64,000 bases of DNA, from contig NZ_JQML01000001.1 of the NCBI RefSeq assembly GCF_000744705.1, positions 3,172,017-3,236,016 on the forward strand. The letters are read 5' to 3'. This document shows positions 50,060 through 58,879 of this stretch, piece by piece. This DNA is from Streptacidiphilus albus JL83. GTDB taxonomy: Bacteria; Actinomycetota; Actinomycetes; Streptomycetales; Streptomycetaceae. Both the position numbers and the translations under genes were made by a program. The notes beneath the pieces are model-generated. The model made no database searches and was not told the DNA's origin. It saw only the letters and a program-made list of their open reading frames with translations. The number at the start of each line of letters is the position of its first letter. The stretch's first letter is position 1.

Positions 50060-50761
50060 TCAGCCGCTCGCGCCGAGCCGGTCCGTCCGACCGACGCGGG
50101 CGGCGATGTGGGCGGGGAGCGGGACGTTCACCGGGAGCACCGGGTCGGCGACCGGGGTGCCCCAGGTCGCGAGCAGCGGCAGCTCGCCGGCCCAGAGGCC
50201 GAGTTCGGCGTCCGGTCCTTCGCCGTCCTCCGGCGGCCCGGCGCTGACCTTGACCGAGGCCTCGTCCAGGGACAGCGCCAGCAGCGTGGTGGCGGCGAGC
50301 TCCTTGCGGTTGGGCCGGCGGGCGTAGTCCCACTGGCCGGGGGCGGCCTGCTCGCTGAGCACCCGCAGCCCCTCCAGCTTCTCCTCCGGGTCGGTGACCA
50401 CCCTCGGCGTGCCGTAGACCATCGCACAGCGGTAGTTGACGCTGTGCTCGAAGACCGAGCGGGCCAGCACCAGCGAGTCGACGTGGGTGACGGTGACGCA
50501 GACGGTCGCCCCGGGATCGGCGGCCAGACTGCGGCTGGCGACCGACCCGTGCAGGTAGAGGGTGTCGCCGGTGGCCCCGTAGACCGTGGGGACGACCATC
50601 GGGGCGCCGTCGACGACGACTCCCAGGTGGCAGAGGAAGCCTGCGGCGAGCACCTTGTCCAGTTCCGCCCGGTACGGACGGCCGTTCTCCCGCATCCGTC
50701 GAAGTCGGGTGCGGTCGGTCACGACGAGCCGATCAGCCTCTCCGTTTCGCGTTTCAGCCAT
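50060..50761 (-). CDS. Pyridoxamine 5'-phosphate oxidase-fold flavin/F420-type protein
   Basis: This 233-residue protein has the split-barrel fold of the PNPOx family. Visible are AELDKVLAAGFLCHLGVVVDGAPMVVPTVYG (residues 33-63), LYLHGSVASRSL and VSVTVTHVDSLVLARS-like segments, then a C-terminal half with PRVVTDPEEKLEGLRVL. Proteins of this family bind FMN or F420 and often act in oxidative or biosynthetic reductions; the specific substrate cannot be told. ATG 50761 gives a clean N-terminus. Convergent with the aroA-like gene (15 bases between stops). Confidence 0.83.
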   Translation of the reverse strand: MAETRNGEADRLVVTDRTRLRRMRENGRPYRAELDKVLAAGFLCHLGVVVDGAPMVVPTVYGATGDTLYLHGSVASRSLAADPGATVCVTVTHVDSLVLARSVFEHSVNYRCAMVYGTPRVVTDPEEKLEGLRVLSEQAAPGQWDYARRPNRKELAATTLLALSLDEASVKVSAGPPEDGEGPDAELGLWAGELPLLATWGTPVADPVLPVNVPLPAHIAARVGRTDRLGASG

Positions 50762-51135
50762 CGTGTCTCTCCATCTCAACGAAATCAGTTGCCAAACATG
50801 GATTCTGGCATGGAATCGGTAGCCTCGAAAGGCTATCTAACGATTTCCGCCAAACCATTGCCACCGGTACAAAGGGACGGGCACGATGTGGCACACATTG
50901 CCCCCGGTGGTGCCTAGGCGGCGATCCCGCCTCCGGAAACCCGTTCGTCACATGATCGTTGCAAAACGCTTCGATTCATCTGCTTGAGTTCGGGCGGCAC
51001 CGGCGTTTCCGCGCATATCCCGCGTCACCCCGTCCGAAATGTCGCACGTCCCTGCTTGCACCCCGCCACGAGGGTTCCCCTGTCGCGCCCCACGCGCTGC
51101 ATCCCATGGCGGCGTCCCCTGGAGAGGCAGCACCC
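50762..51135. other. Divergent leader region before the APC permease
   Basis: This 374-base stretch between the PNPOx-like and permease genes shows no protein domain. It contains a GATTC/GAATC inverted repeat (50801-50817), a small TAGCC-TCGAAA-GGCTA hairpin (about 50820-50835) and GC-rich stems further on (50910-50960). It may be an untranslated leader with structure; no known riboswitch motif was recognised. Confidence 0.4.
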
Positions 51136-52641
51136 TTGAGCAACGACATATCCACGGAGAACAGGACCGGCGGCCTCCGGGCCAATGTTCTCGGTGGCTT
51201 CGACACCATCATCATGGCCCTCGCGGGCAGTGCACCGGCGTACTCGCTGGCCTCCACCACTGCCCTGCTGGCCGGCGCCGCCGGTCTGGTCGGTCCGGCC
51301 GCCCTGCTCTGGTGTGCCATCCCCATGCTCGGCATCGCCTGGGCCTTCAACTACCTTGGCCGCCTGGACGTCAACGCCGGCGCCAGTTACTCCTGGGTCG
51401 GCCGCGCGCTGCACCCCTCGCTCGGCTTCCTGGCCGGCTGGTCACTGGTGGTCTCGGCGACCATCTTCATGGTGGCGGGCTCGCTCCCGGCGGGCAACTA
51501 CACCCTCTCGCTCTTCGGCAGCAGCCTGGCCAACAACACCTGGGCCGAGATCGGCGTCGGCGCGGTGGCCTTCCTGATCATGGCCCTGCTGGTGCTGATC
51601 GGCATCCGGATCACCAGCCACGCCCAGTGGATCATGACCGGCATCGAGGTCGCGATCCTGGTGGTCTTCGGCATCGCCGCCCTGATCCACGGCGGCCACG
51701 CGGCCGTCTTCTCCTGGTCCTGGCTCTGGGGCTTCGGCCACTTCGGCGGGGTCAAGGGGTTCGCCGCCGCCGCGCTCGTCGCCGCCTTCTACTTCTGGGG
51801 CTGGGACGTCACCGCCAACCTCAGCGAGGAGACCAGCAACAGCAAGCGCAACTCCGGCTTCGGCGGCCTGGTCGGCGTCATCGGCGTCTTCGCGCTGTTC
51901 GAGGTCGTCACCATCGCCGTCAACCTGATCGTCAGTCAGAACGACCTCGCCAACGCCAATGCGGCCCCGGTGCTCACCACCCTGGGCAACACCGTCTGGC
52001 CGGGCGCGGGCGGCAAGATCATGGTCCTGGCCGTGGTGCTGTCCACCATCGCCACCCTGGAGACCACCCTCATCCAGGTCTCCCGCTCGCTGTTCGCCAT
52101 GGGCCGCGACAAGACCATCCCCGCCATCTTCGGCAAGTCCCACTCGCGTTGGCAGACCCCGTGGTTCGCCATCGGCGTGGTCGTGGTGGTCTCGCTGGCC
52201 CTGTTCGTCTCCTCCAACGAACTGGGTTCGGTCAAGAACATCATGACCGACGCGATCAACGCGATCGGCCTGCAGATCGCCGTCTACTACGCGCTGGCCG
52301 GCTTCGCCGTGGTCGTCGCCTACCGCAAGCTGGTCTTCAAGTCCTTCTCCAACGCCATCTTCGTGGGCATCTGGCCGCTGGCCGGCGCCATCTTCATGGG
52401 CTTCCTCTTCATCGAGAACTGCATGACCCTGGGCGGCACCACCATCGCCATCGGCCTGGGCGCGCTGGCCCTCGGGCTGATCCCGATGGCCTGGTACTGG
52501 GCCAAGGGCAGCGACTACTACCGGGCCGGAACCGTCCGCCTCGACGCCACGTCTTCGGACGAGGTGGACGCACTCTACGGCGAGAGCACCCTGACTTCCG
52601 CCACGGCGGGGTCGGGCGATACCCTCGCCACGGATATCTGA
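51136..52641 (+). CDS. APC-family amino acid permease
   Basis: This 501-residue protein has about 12 to 13 transmembrane segments, starting with the APC signature FDTIIMALAGSAPAYSLA at 17-34, and AGASYSWVGRALHPSLGFLAGW in TM3. It imports amino acids or amines by proton symport. The C-terminal 40 residues are acidic and cytosolic. TTG 51136 has GGAGAGG about 8 bases upstream. ATG 51106, ten codons earlier, is possible but has no ribosome binding site. No amino-acid pathway gene is adjacent, so the substrate is unknown. Confidence 0.87.
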   Translation: MSNDISTENRTGGLRANVLGGFDTIIMALAGSAPAYSLASTTALLAGAAGLVGPAALLWCAIPMLGIAWAFNYLGRLDVNAGASYSWVGRALHPSLGFLAGWSLVVSATIFMVAGSLPAGNYTLSLFGSSLANNTWAEIGVGAVAFLIMALLVLIGIRITSHAQWIMTGIEVAILVVFGIAALIHGGHAAVFSWSWLWGFGHFGGVKGFAAAALVAAFYFWGWDVTANLSEETSNSKRNSGFGGLVGVIGVFALFEVVTIAVNLIVSQNDLANANAAPVLTTLGNTVWPGAGGKIMVLAVVLSTIATLETTLIQVSRSLFAMGRDKTIPAIFGKSHSRWQTPWFAIGVVVVVSLALFVSSNELGSVKNIMTDAINAIGLQIAVYYALAGFAVVVAYRKLVFKSFSNAIFVGIWPLAGAIFMGFLFIENCMTLGGTTIAIGLGALALGLIPMAWYWAKGSDYYRAGTVRLDATSSDEVDALYGESTLTSATAGSGDTLATDI

Positions 52642-52807
52642 AACATCGACAGTTCCCTTGCGGCGGCGGTCGGCCTGGTTCAGTGAACCGGGTCGACCGC
52701 CGCTGGTCGCGTTCATCACGGGGGATGAGCGTCGGGATGGTCATCAGTGCGGATGCCCATCCCCTCTGCCCGCAAGCTCTACCTCCCAGCCGAGAGTGGT
52801 CTCCCTC

Positions 52808-53782
52808 ATGGCCAGAGCACGACGACGCATCACCGCACCACGGTTCGACCCGACCTTCGGCGACCTGGCCCTGGCGACCGCCCGGCAGGACCTGATCGTC
52901 GGGCGCTGGCAGGGCGCCCGTGACCTGCTCCGGGACACCGGGCGGGACTGGGACCGCCGCACCCACCGGGTGCGGCTGCTCGCCGATGTCGCCGCCGGGA
53001 CCCGCACCGTGGAGACCTGGCAGGCCGCCGAACCGCAGAACCCGGACGCCCTGGTGCTCCGCGCGGAGACCGAGGTGATGCGGATCTTCGCCGCCGTCGG
53101 CGAGGCGAACCGCGCCCAGGGCAGCCCGCCGCCGCCGACCGAGGACAGCATCGACCGCTCGCATCTCGACCGGGCCGCCCGGATCTGCCTCCAGGCCGCC
53201 GACCGGCACCCGGCCGACCCGGTGCCCTGGGTCTCGCTGATGACCCTGGCCCGGCTCTACGGCGGCGGCCACCCCCATGTCTGGCACTGGTGGCGCGAAC
53301 TCCAGGCCCGCGACACCTACAGCCGCGAGGGCCACCACCAGGTGCTGCGCCACCTGTCCGAGCGCTGGCACGGCTCGCACGGCGAGATGTACAACTTCGC
53401 CCGGGACAGCGCCGCCTTCGCACCGGTCGGCACCCCGCTCGCCGCCCTCACCCAGACGGCGCGCGCCGAGCACTACCGGCAGCGGATCACCGTCGAGGGC
53501 CCGACCGCGGTCGGCCTCACCTACCACTGGACCCACGAGGTCGCGGTCCAGGCCCTGCACGCCACCATGCGCGACTGGATCAGCCACCGGGCCGGCATGG
53601 AGTACGCCCAGGACGTGGCCGACCTGAACACCGTGCTGCACGGACTGGCCTTCGCCGGGATGAAGGAGCAGGCCCGCGAGGTCAACCGGCAGCTGGGCAA
53701 CCGGCCCACCCGTGCCCCCTGGTCCTACTCGGGCGACCCCGAGCACCTGTTCGACCACTGGCGGGCCCACCTCGCCGACTGA
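52808..53782 (+). CDS. Unknown protein with helical (TPR-like) character
   Basis: I do not recognise this 324-residue protein. It is helical, rich in Trp, His and Arg, with no signal or membrane segment. Pairs of helices around residues 15-150 (for example DLIVGRWQGARDLLRD and LDRAARICLQAADRHPADPVPWVSLMTLARLYGGG) suggest tetratricopeptide-like repeats. The middle has many aromatic residues (HVWHWWRELQARD). Start ATG 52808 has a weak ribosome binding site. It stands alone between the permease and the pta-ackA operon. Confidence 0.65.
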   Translation: MARARRRITAPRFDPTFGDLALATARQDLIVGRWQGARDLLRDTGRDWDRRTHRVRLLADVAAGTRTVETWQAAEPQNPDALVLRAETEVMRIFAAVGEANRAQGSPPPPTEDSIDRSHLDRAARICLQAADRHPADPVPWVSLMTLARLYGGGHPHVWHWWRELQARDTYSREGHHQVLRHLSERWHGSHGEMYNFARDSAAFAPVGTPLAALTQTARAEHYRQRITVEGPTAVGLTYHWTHEVAVQALHATMRDWISHRAGMEYAQDVADLNTVLHGLAFAGMKEQAREVNRQLGNRPTRAPWSYSGDPEHLFDHWRAHLAD

Positions 53783-53947
53783 GCCGTGCGCCCCGGCGCC
53801 CGGAGCGGGGGCGCACAGGCAGGCGGGGCGCACCGGCAGGCGGGGTGCACAGGCGCGTGTCGGACGGCAGTGCGAGGGTGGGATCGTTGACCGAGCCCGC
53901 CCGCCGGGCTTGCCATCCAGTCGCCAGGCAAGGAACGGAGTGCCCCT

Positions 53948-56107
53948 GTGGCGCGCAGCGTGTACGTGACCGGCATCGGACGGGGCGACGGCCGGCAGGC
54001 CGTCGAGCTCGGGGTCATGGAATTGCTCACCCGCCAGGTCGACCGGGTCGGCGTGTTCCGCCCGCTGACCCACCGGCGCACCGACCACGTGGTCGAACTG
54101 CTGCGCGGGCGCTACCGGCTCGACCTGCCGGCCGAGCAGATGTACGGGATGACCTACGAAGAGGCCATCGCCCTGCTGGCCGAACGCGGCCCGGACGAGC
54201 TGGTCGGCCAGCTGGTCGACCGCTTCCACCAGGTGGAGCAGCAGTGCCAGGCGGTGCTGGTGCTGGGCACGGACTTCGCCGCCACCAACATCCCGGACGA
54301 GCTCGCCGTCAACGCCCGGCTGGCCAACGAGTTCGGCGCCTTGCTGCTGCCGGTCGTCGGCGGGCACCGGGAGAGCGCGGACACCGTGGTCGCCGAGGTC
54401 CGCAACGCCTACCGGGCCTACACCGACCTGGGCTGCAACGTGCTGGCGATGATCGCCAACCGGGTCGCGGGCCGGGACAAGCAGGAGGTCCAGCGCCGAC
54501 TGGCGGCCCGCTCGGACGTCCCGGTGTACGTCATCCCGGACGAGCCGGCCCTGTCCGCGCCGACCGTCGCCCAGGTCGTCGAGACCACCGGCGCCGAGGT
54601 GCTGCTCGGCGACGCCGCCGGGCTGGCCCGCGACGTGCGCCGGTTCCTCTTCGGCGGCGCGATGCTGCCGAACTTCCTCGGCGCGCTGACCGAGGGCTGC
54701 ATGGTGATCACCCCCGGCGACCGGGCCGACCTGCTGATCGGCTCGCTGGCGGCGCACTCCGCCGGCTCGCCGCCGATCGCCGGCGTGCTGCTGACCATGG
54801 GGCAGACCCCGGGCCAGGACGTGATGCGGCTGGCCTCCCGGCTCGCCCCCGGCACCCCGGTCGCAGTGGTCCCCGACGGCAGCTTCCCCACCGCCACCGG
54901 GCTGTCGACGCTGGAGGGCCGGCTGGGCACGACCAGCCCGCGCAAGGCCGAGACCGCACTCGGGCTGTTCGAACTGCATGTCGACACCGCCGAGCTGACC
55001 AGCCGGATCGAGCTCAGCCGCTCCGAGCGGGTCACCCCGATGATGTTCGAGCACACCCTGCTGGAGCGGGCCCGGGGCACCGAGCTGCGCGAGGTGGTGC
55101 TGCCCGAGGGCACCGAGGAGCGGGTGCTGCGGGCCGCGGAGGTGCTGCTCCGCCGCAATGTCTGCCACCTCACCCTGCTCGGCCACGAGGACGCGGTCCG
55201 CCGCCGCGTCGCCGAACTCGGCCTGGACCTGGGCCTGGACGGGGCGCAGACCGCTCGGGCCCGGGCCCGGATCATCGACCCGGAGACCTCGCCGCTGCGG
55301 GACCGCTTCGCCGAGCGCTACGCGGAGATCCGCAGCCACAAGGGGATGACCGTGGAGGCCGCCCAGGACGTGGTCACCGACGTCAGCTACTTCGGCACGC
55401 TGATGGTCCAGGAGGGCCTGGCGGACGGCATGGTGAGCGGGGCGGTGCACTCCACGGCGGCGACCGTCCGGCCGGCCTTCGAGATCATCCGGACCTCGCC
55501 CGGCGCCATGATCGTCTCCTCGGTGTTCTTCATGTGCCTGGCCGACCGGGTGCTGGTCTACGGCGACTGCGCGGTCAACCCGGACCCGGACGCCGAGCAG
55601 CTGGCCGACATCGCCATCCAGTCCGCCGACACCGCCGCGCGCTTCGGCGTGGAGCCCAGGGTCGCGCTGCTCTCGTACTCCACCGGGACCTCCGGCAGCG
55701 GCGCCGACGTCGACAAGGTCCGCAAGGCCACCGAGCTGGTCCGCTCCCTGCGTCCGGACCTGCTGGTCGAGGGGCCGATCCAGTACGACGCGGCGGTGGA
55801 GCCGGCCGTCGCGGCCACCAAGCTGCCGGGCTCGCAGGTGGCCGGGCGGGCGACGGTGCTGATCTTCCCGGACCTGAACACCGGCAACAACACCTACAAG
55901 GCCGTCCAGCGCTCGGCCGGGGCGGTCGCGGTCGGCCCGGTGCTGCAGGGGCTGCGCAAGCCGGTCAACGACCTGTCCCGGGGCGCGCTGGTCCAGGACA
56001 TCGTCAACACCGTCGCCATCACCGCCATCCAGGCCCAGCAGGCGGCAGCCCAGCAGGCGGCGGCTGCCGAGGCCACCCAGCAGGCCGAGAAGGAGCAGCA
56101 GTCGTGA
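53948..56107 (+). CDS. pta: Phosphate acetyltransferase (long form)
   Basis: This 719-residue enzyme reversibly converts acetyl-CoA and phosphate to acetyl-phosphate. It is of the long form: an N-terminal P-loop-like domain (about 1-200), a DRTGG domain (about 215-330), and the catalytic PTA domain (about 385-705), with SGAVHSTAATVRPA and the FPDLNTGNNTYKAVQRSAGAVAVGP segment. GTG 53948 opens a normal N-terminus (MARSVYVTGIGRG). A Gln/Ala-rich C-terminal tail (about 697-719) is unusual. Coupled to ackA by a GTGA overlap. Confidence 0.93.
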   Translation: MARSVYVTGIGRGDGRQAVELGVMELLTRQVDRVGVFRPLTHRRTDHVVELLRGRYRLDLPAEQMYGMTYEEAIALLAERGPDELVGQLVDRFHQVEQQCQAVLVLGTDFAATNIPDELAVNARLANEFGALLLPVVGGHRESADTVVAEVRNAYRAYTDLGCNVLAMIANRVAGRDKQEVQRRLAARSDVPVYVIPDEPALSAPTVAQVVETTGAEVLLGDAAGLARDVRRFLFGGAMLPNFLGALTEGCMVITPGDRADLLIGSLAAHSAGSPPIAGVLLTMGQTPGQDVMRLASRLAPGTPVAVVPDGSFPTATGLSTLEGRLGTTSPRKAETALGLFELHVDTAELTSRIELSRSERVTPMMFEHTLLERARGTELREVVLPEGTEERVLRAAEVLLRRNVCHLTLLGHEDAVRRRVAELGLDLGLDGAQTARARARIIDPETSPLRDRFAERYAEIRSHKGMTVEAAQDVVTDVSYFGTLMVQEGLADGMVSGAVHSTAATVRPAFEIIRTSPGAMIVSSVFFMCLADRVLVYGDCAVNPDPDAEQLADIAIQSADTAARFGVEPRVALLSYSTGTSGSGADVDKVRKATELVRSLRPDLLVEGPIQYDAAVEPAVAATKLPGSQVAGRATVLIFPDLNTGNNTYKAVQRSAGAVAVGPVLQGLRKPVNDLSRGALVQDIVNTVAITAIQAQQAAAQQAAAAEATQQAEKEQQS

Positions 56108-57264
56108 CCGACGCCACCCTGGTCCTCGTCCTCAACTCCGGTTCCTCCTCGGTGAAGTACCAGCTGATCGACATGGCGGACGGCAGCCGCCCGGCGGCCG
56201 GCCTGGTGGAGCGGATCGGCGAGCCCTCGTTCCCGGCCGACCATGCCGCCGCCATCGGCCTGATCGGCGCGGAGCTACGGGAGAAGGGCCTCGGCCTGGA
56301 CTCCCCCAGGATCGCCGCCATCGGGCACCGGGTGGTGCACGGCGGCCGGTACTTCTCCCGACCGGCGCTGATCACCGACCGGGTGCTGGACGAGGTCCGC
56401 CGGCTGGTCCCGCTCGCGCCGCTGCACAACCCGGCCAACATCACCGGCATCGAGATCACCCGCGCCCTGCGGCCCGACCTGCCGCAGGTCGCGGTGTTCG
56501 ACACGGCGTTCCACGCCACCATCCCCGAGTCCGCGGCCCGCTACGCCATCGACACGGAGCTGGCGGACGAGTACGCGATCCGTCGTTACGGCTTCCACGG
56601 GACATCGCACCAGTACGTCTCCCGGCATACCGCCGAACTCCTGGGCAGATCACCCGAATCGGTGAATGTGATCGTGCTGCACCTGGGCAACGGCGCCAGC
56701 GCCTCGGCCGTGGCCGGCGGGGTGTGCGTGGAGACCTCGATGGGGCTGACGCCGCTGGAGGGCCTGGTCATGGGCACCCGCTCGGGCGACCTGGACCCGG
56801 CGGTGCTGCTGCACCTGCAGCGGGTGGCCGGGATGTCGGTCGAGGAGGTCGACGTCCTGCTGAACCGGCGGAGCGGGCTCAAGGGCCTCTGCGGGGACAA
56901 TGACATGCGCGAGGTGACCAGGCGGATGGCCGAGGGCGACCAACGCGCGACCCTGGCCTTCGACGTCTACATCCACCGGCTGCGCAAGTACGTCGGCGCC
57001 TACACCGCGGTCCTCGGCCGGGTGGACGCCATCGCCTTCACGGCCGGCGTCGGCGAGAACTCCGCCGCCGTCCGCGCGGCGGCCATGGCGAACCTGGACG
57101 CCCTGGGCGTCGAACTCGATCCGGCGCTCAACGCGGTCCGCTCCGCGGAGGCGCGGCTGGTGTCCACCGAGAGCTCGCGGATCGCGGTCGCCGTGGTCCC
57201 GACCGACGAGGAGCTGGAGATCGCCGAGCAGACGTTCGCGGTGATCCGGCGTACTGACGAGTAA
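56104..57264 (+). CDS. ackA: Acetate kinase
   Basis: This 386-residue enzyme of the ASKHA superfamily converts acetyl-phosphate and ADP to acetate and ATP. It shows VLVLNSGSSSVKYQL near residue 7, GHRVVHGG near 76, FDTAFHATIP near 135, GFHGTSHQYVS near 165, HLGNGASASAV, GTRSGDLDP and FTAGVGENS. GTG 56104 overlaps the pta stop by four bases. The gene completes the acetate overflow and salvage pathway with pta. Confidence 0.95.
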   Translation: MTDATLVLVLNSGSSSVKYQLIDMADGSRPAAGLVERIGEPSFPADHAAAIGLIGAELREKGLGLDSPRIAAIGHRVVHGGRYFSRPALITDRVLDEVRRLVPLAPLHNPANITGIEITRALRPDLPQVAVFDTAFHATIPESAARYAIDTELADEYAIRRYGFHGTSHQYVSRHTAELLGRSPESVNVIVLHLGNGASASAVAGGVCVETSMGLTPLEGLVMGTRSGDLDPAVLLHLQRVAGMSVEEVDVLLNRRSGLKGLCGDNDMREVTRRMAEGDQRATLAFDVYIHRLRKYVGAYTAVLGRVDAIAFTAGVGENSAAVRAAAMANLDALGVELDPALNAVRSAEARLVSTESSRIAVAVVPTDEELEIAEQTFAVIRRTDE

Positions 57265-57355
57265 CCAACTGCACGGCCAGCACGGGGGTGGAACACCGGA
57301 CCGGCCAATTGGGGGCACTCTGCTCGAAAACGCAACCGAAAGGTAACCCGATAGA

Positions 57356-58792
57356 ATGAGCGATATGCGCCGAGCCAAGATCGTCTGCACCCTGGGTCCC
57401 GCGACGGACAACTTCGAACAGCTGAAAGCGCTGATCGAAGCCGGTATGAACGTCGCCCGTCTGAATATGAGCCACGGCAACCACGCCGAGCACGCGAGCC
57501 GTTACGACAACGTCCGTGCCGCGTCGGACTCCACCGGCCGTCCGGTGGGCGTCCTCGCCGACCTCCAGGGCCCCAAGATCCGCCTGGGCACCTTCGCCCA
57601 GGGGCCGGTCACCGTCGAGAACGGTGACACCTTCACCATCACCACCGAGGACGTCCCCGGTGACCAACTGATCTGCAGCACCACCTACAAGGGCCTGCCC
57701 GGCGACGTGAAGCCCGGCGACCCGGTCCTGATCAACGACGGCGTGATCGCCCTGGAGGTCGTCAGCGTCGACGGCCCCCGCGTGGTCACCCGCGTGGTCG
57801 AGGGCGGCGTGCTGTCCAACAACAAGGGCATCAACCTCCCCGGCGCGGCGGTCAACGTCCCCGCGCTGTCCGAGAAGGACAAGGACGACCTGCGCTTCGC
57901 GCTGCGTCTCGGCGTCGACATGATCGCGCTGTCCTTCGTCCGCAACGCCGCCGACATCGACGACGTGCACAAGGTGATGGACGAGGAGGGACGCCGCGTC
58001 CCGGTCATCGCCAAGGTCGAGAAGCCCCAGGCCGTCGCGGCCATGGAGGAGATCGTCCTCGCCTTCGACGCGGTCATGGTCGCCCGCGGCGACCTCGCCG
58101 TCGAGTACCCGCTGGAGCGGGTGCCGCTGGTCCAGAAGCAGCTGATCACCCTCTGTCGCCGCAACGCCAAGCCGGTCATCGTCGCCACCCAGATGATGGA
58201 GTCGATGATCACCGCCTCCCGGCCGACCCGCGCCGAGGCCTCCGACTGCGCCAACGCCATCCTCGACGGCGCGGACGCGGTCATGCTCTCCGCCGAGTCC
58301 AGCGTCGGCAAGTACCCGATCGAGACCGTGCAGACCATGTCGCGGATCATCGAGGCGGCCGAGGAGGAACTGCTCTCGCAGGGCCTCCAGCCGCTCAACC
58401 CGGGCCGCAAGCCGCGCACCCAGGGCGGTGCGGTCGCCCGCGCCGCCTGCGAGCTGGGCGACTTCCTCGGCGCGGAGGCACTGGTGGCCTTCACCAAGTC
58501 CGGTGACACCGCCCGCCGACTGTCCCGGTACCGCTCGCCGATCCCGGTCCTGGCCTTCACCCCGGACATCTCCACCCGCAACCAGCTGACCCTGAGCTGG
58601 GGCGTGGAGACCTTCGTGACCCCGCAGGCGGACAACACCGACGCGATGGTCAACCAGGTCGACGACGCCGTGCGCGACCTCGGCCGCTACGAGCCCGGCG
58701 ACACCCTGATCGTCACCGCCGGCTCGCCCCCCGGCGTGGTCGGCACCACCAACATGCTGCGCGTCCACCACCTGGGCGAGCGCGCCAGCTGA
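57356..58792 (+). CDS. pyk: Pyruvate kinase
   Basis: This 478-residue glycolytic enzyme converts phosphoenolpyruvate and ADP to pyruvate and ATP. Typical segments are RRAKIVCTLGPA near residue 4, MNVARLNMSHG, LADLQGPKIRLG, VIAKVEKPQA and MVARGDLAVEYPLERVP. The C-terminal domain keeps TKSGDTARRLSRYRSPIPVL. The start is ATG 57356; ATG 57365, three codons on, also fits, because the family often begins MRRAKIV. A TAGAAT hexamer at 57351-57356 resembles a -10 directly at the start, which would make a leaderless or near-leaderless transcript. It lies 91 bases after ackA and may have its own promoter. Confidence 0.95.
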   Translation: MSDMRRAKIVCTLGPATDNFEQLKALIEAGMNVARLNMSHGNHAEHASRYDNVRAASDSTGRPVGVLADLQGPKIRLGTFAQGPVTVENGDTFTITTEDVPGDQLICSTTYKGLPGDVKPGDPVLINDGVIALEVVSVDGPRVVTRVVEGGVLSNNKGINLPGAAVNVPALSEKDKDDLRFALRLGVDMIALSFVRNAADIDDVHKVMDEEGRRVPVIAKVEKPQAVAAMEEIVLAFDAVMVARGDLAVEYPLERVPLVQKQLITLCRRNAKPVIVATQMMESMITASRPTRAEASDCANAILDGADAVMLSAESSVGKYPIETVQTMSRIIEAAEEELLSQGLQPLNPGRKPRTQGGAVARAACELGDFLGAEALVAFTKSGDTARRLSRYRSPIPVLAFTPDISTRNQLTLSWGVETFVTPQADNTDAMVNQVDDAVRDLGRYEPGDTLIVTAGSPPGVVGTTNMLRVHHLGERAS

Positions 58793-58812
58793 GCGACGGC
58801 GGCCCGACAGCG

Positions 58813-58858
58813 AGGGACGCCGCCGACCTCCTCGGTACGAGGGGTCGACGGCGTCCCT
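58813..58858. terminator. Bidirectional hairpin between pyk and the minus-strand secreted-protein gene
   Basis: A 16-bp outer stem (AGGGACGCCGCCGACC with one mismatch) continues into CCTCG/CGAGG around GTA, so almost the whole 46 bases fold back on themselves. It lies between convergent stops at 58792 and 58880. Confidence 0.8.
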
Positions 58859-58879
58859 TGCCGCGTGCGGGCGCGCCGC

